A stretch of 14,408 nt of DNA from Anaerolineaceae bacterium UBA5311 (GTDB lineage: Bacteria; Chloroflexota; Anaerolineae; Anaerolineales; Anaerolineaceae), in assembly GCA_002411175.1 (NCBI GenBank), contig DHRN01000062.1, forward strand, positions 1 through 14,408, read 5' to 3'. Below, piece by piece: positions 14,254 to 14,408 of the stretch (position 1 is its first letter; every line of letters starts with the position of its first letter). Both the position numbers and the translations under genes were made by a program. The notes below the pieces were generated by a model that did no database searches, was not told the origin of the DNA, and saw nothing but the letters and a program-made list of their open reading frames with translations.

Positions 14254-14408
14254 CCACCTCTTTAGAGGGGGGCAAAGGGGTGGAGATCCGGGAAGCGGGG
14301 AACGAGGAGCGGGGAACGGCAACCCCCTCTTTAGAGGGGGGCAGGGGTGGGAGAGCCGGGAAGCGCGGAACGGGGAGCGGGGAACGGCAACCCCCTCTTT
14401 AGAGGGGG
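14254..14408. repeat. 68-69 bp tandem repeat with hairpin cores and heptamer blocks, open at the window end
   Basis: Two full units and the start of a third, with core TCTTT at 14259, 14328 and 14396 (periods 69 and 68). Each unit has a hairpin core, CCCCCTCT and AGAGGGGG around TT (perfect at 14323-14340 and 14391-14408; the left arm is degraded in the first copy). A G-rich linker follows, then four heptamers: GGGAAGC, GGGGAAC, GAGGAGC, GGGGAAC at 14290-14317, and close variants at 14358-14385. The heptamers match the 106-170 array read on the other strand. It continues beyond the window, so total copy number is unknown. No gene is supported here. Confidence 0.85.

Noticed and set aside
14056..14322. 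N-terminal extension of the 7TM protein frame
   Set aside because: It crosses a good promoter and the tandem repeat; the translation there is Pro-rich repeat-derived sequence, and membrane helices begin only after 14055.
14254..14408. CRISPR array
   Set aside because: Units are 68-69 bp with no unique spacers; the whole unit repeats, and no cas gene is nearby.

Overview
The window looks like chromosomal DNA of a Chloroflexota bacterium, most likely class Anaerolineae. The clues are an Agl23/TIGR03663-type membrane glycosyltransferase (known mainly from Chloroflexi and methanogenic archaea), LytR-CpsA-Psr and envelope proteins with TPTP-type linkers, and intergenic 'TCATCCTGA...' palindromes. 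This placement is inference; there is no rRNA or other marker gene. I see no rRNA, CRISPR array, insertion sequence, integrase or prophage gene.

Layout. 1-309 is non-coding and repeat-rich: a palindromic element, then a tandem heptamer array. 310-381 is tRNA-Lys(TTT) with a near-consensus promoter. 382-971 is non-coding, with several small inverted repeats and a second, inverted copy of the composite repeat. 972-4547 (+) is a 1191-aa GT-C membrane glycosyltransferase fused to a six-unit NHL propeller. 4616-5908 and 5917-7704 (+) are an MFS sugar-type transporter and a cytoplasmic GH2 glycosidase, probably one transcript for uptake and hydrolysis of a glycoside. From about 7726 onward all genes are on the minus strand. 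11230 down to 7833 is a three-gene ABC-2 exporter (ATPase, permease, permease) with tightly coupled genes. 14055 down to 11369 is a two-gene unit: a 7TM/GAF-like/coiled-coil membrane protein of unknown function followed by an LCP-family cell-wall glycopolymer ligase. 14254-14408 is a 68-69 bp tandem repeat that runs off the window.

How the genes fit together. A cell-envelope theme recurs: a lipid-linked-sugar glycosyltransferase with a propeller, an LCP ligase, and a DrrAB-like exporter. The MFS/GH2 pair is a carbohydrate-use module. No regulator gene is present, so control must come from elsewhere.

The least ordinary content is (a) non-coding: a GGGARCR heptamer repeat at three sites in both orientations, joined to a palindromic element and flanking tRNA-Lys as an inverted repeat; (b) a terminator hairpin that overlaps the promoter and ribosome-binding site of the MFS gene; and (c) the output-less 7TM/GAF-like/coiled-coil protein paired with an LCP ligase. 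I do not see a clear, wholly new multi-gene system.
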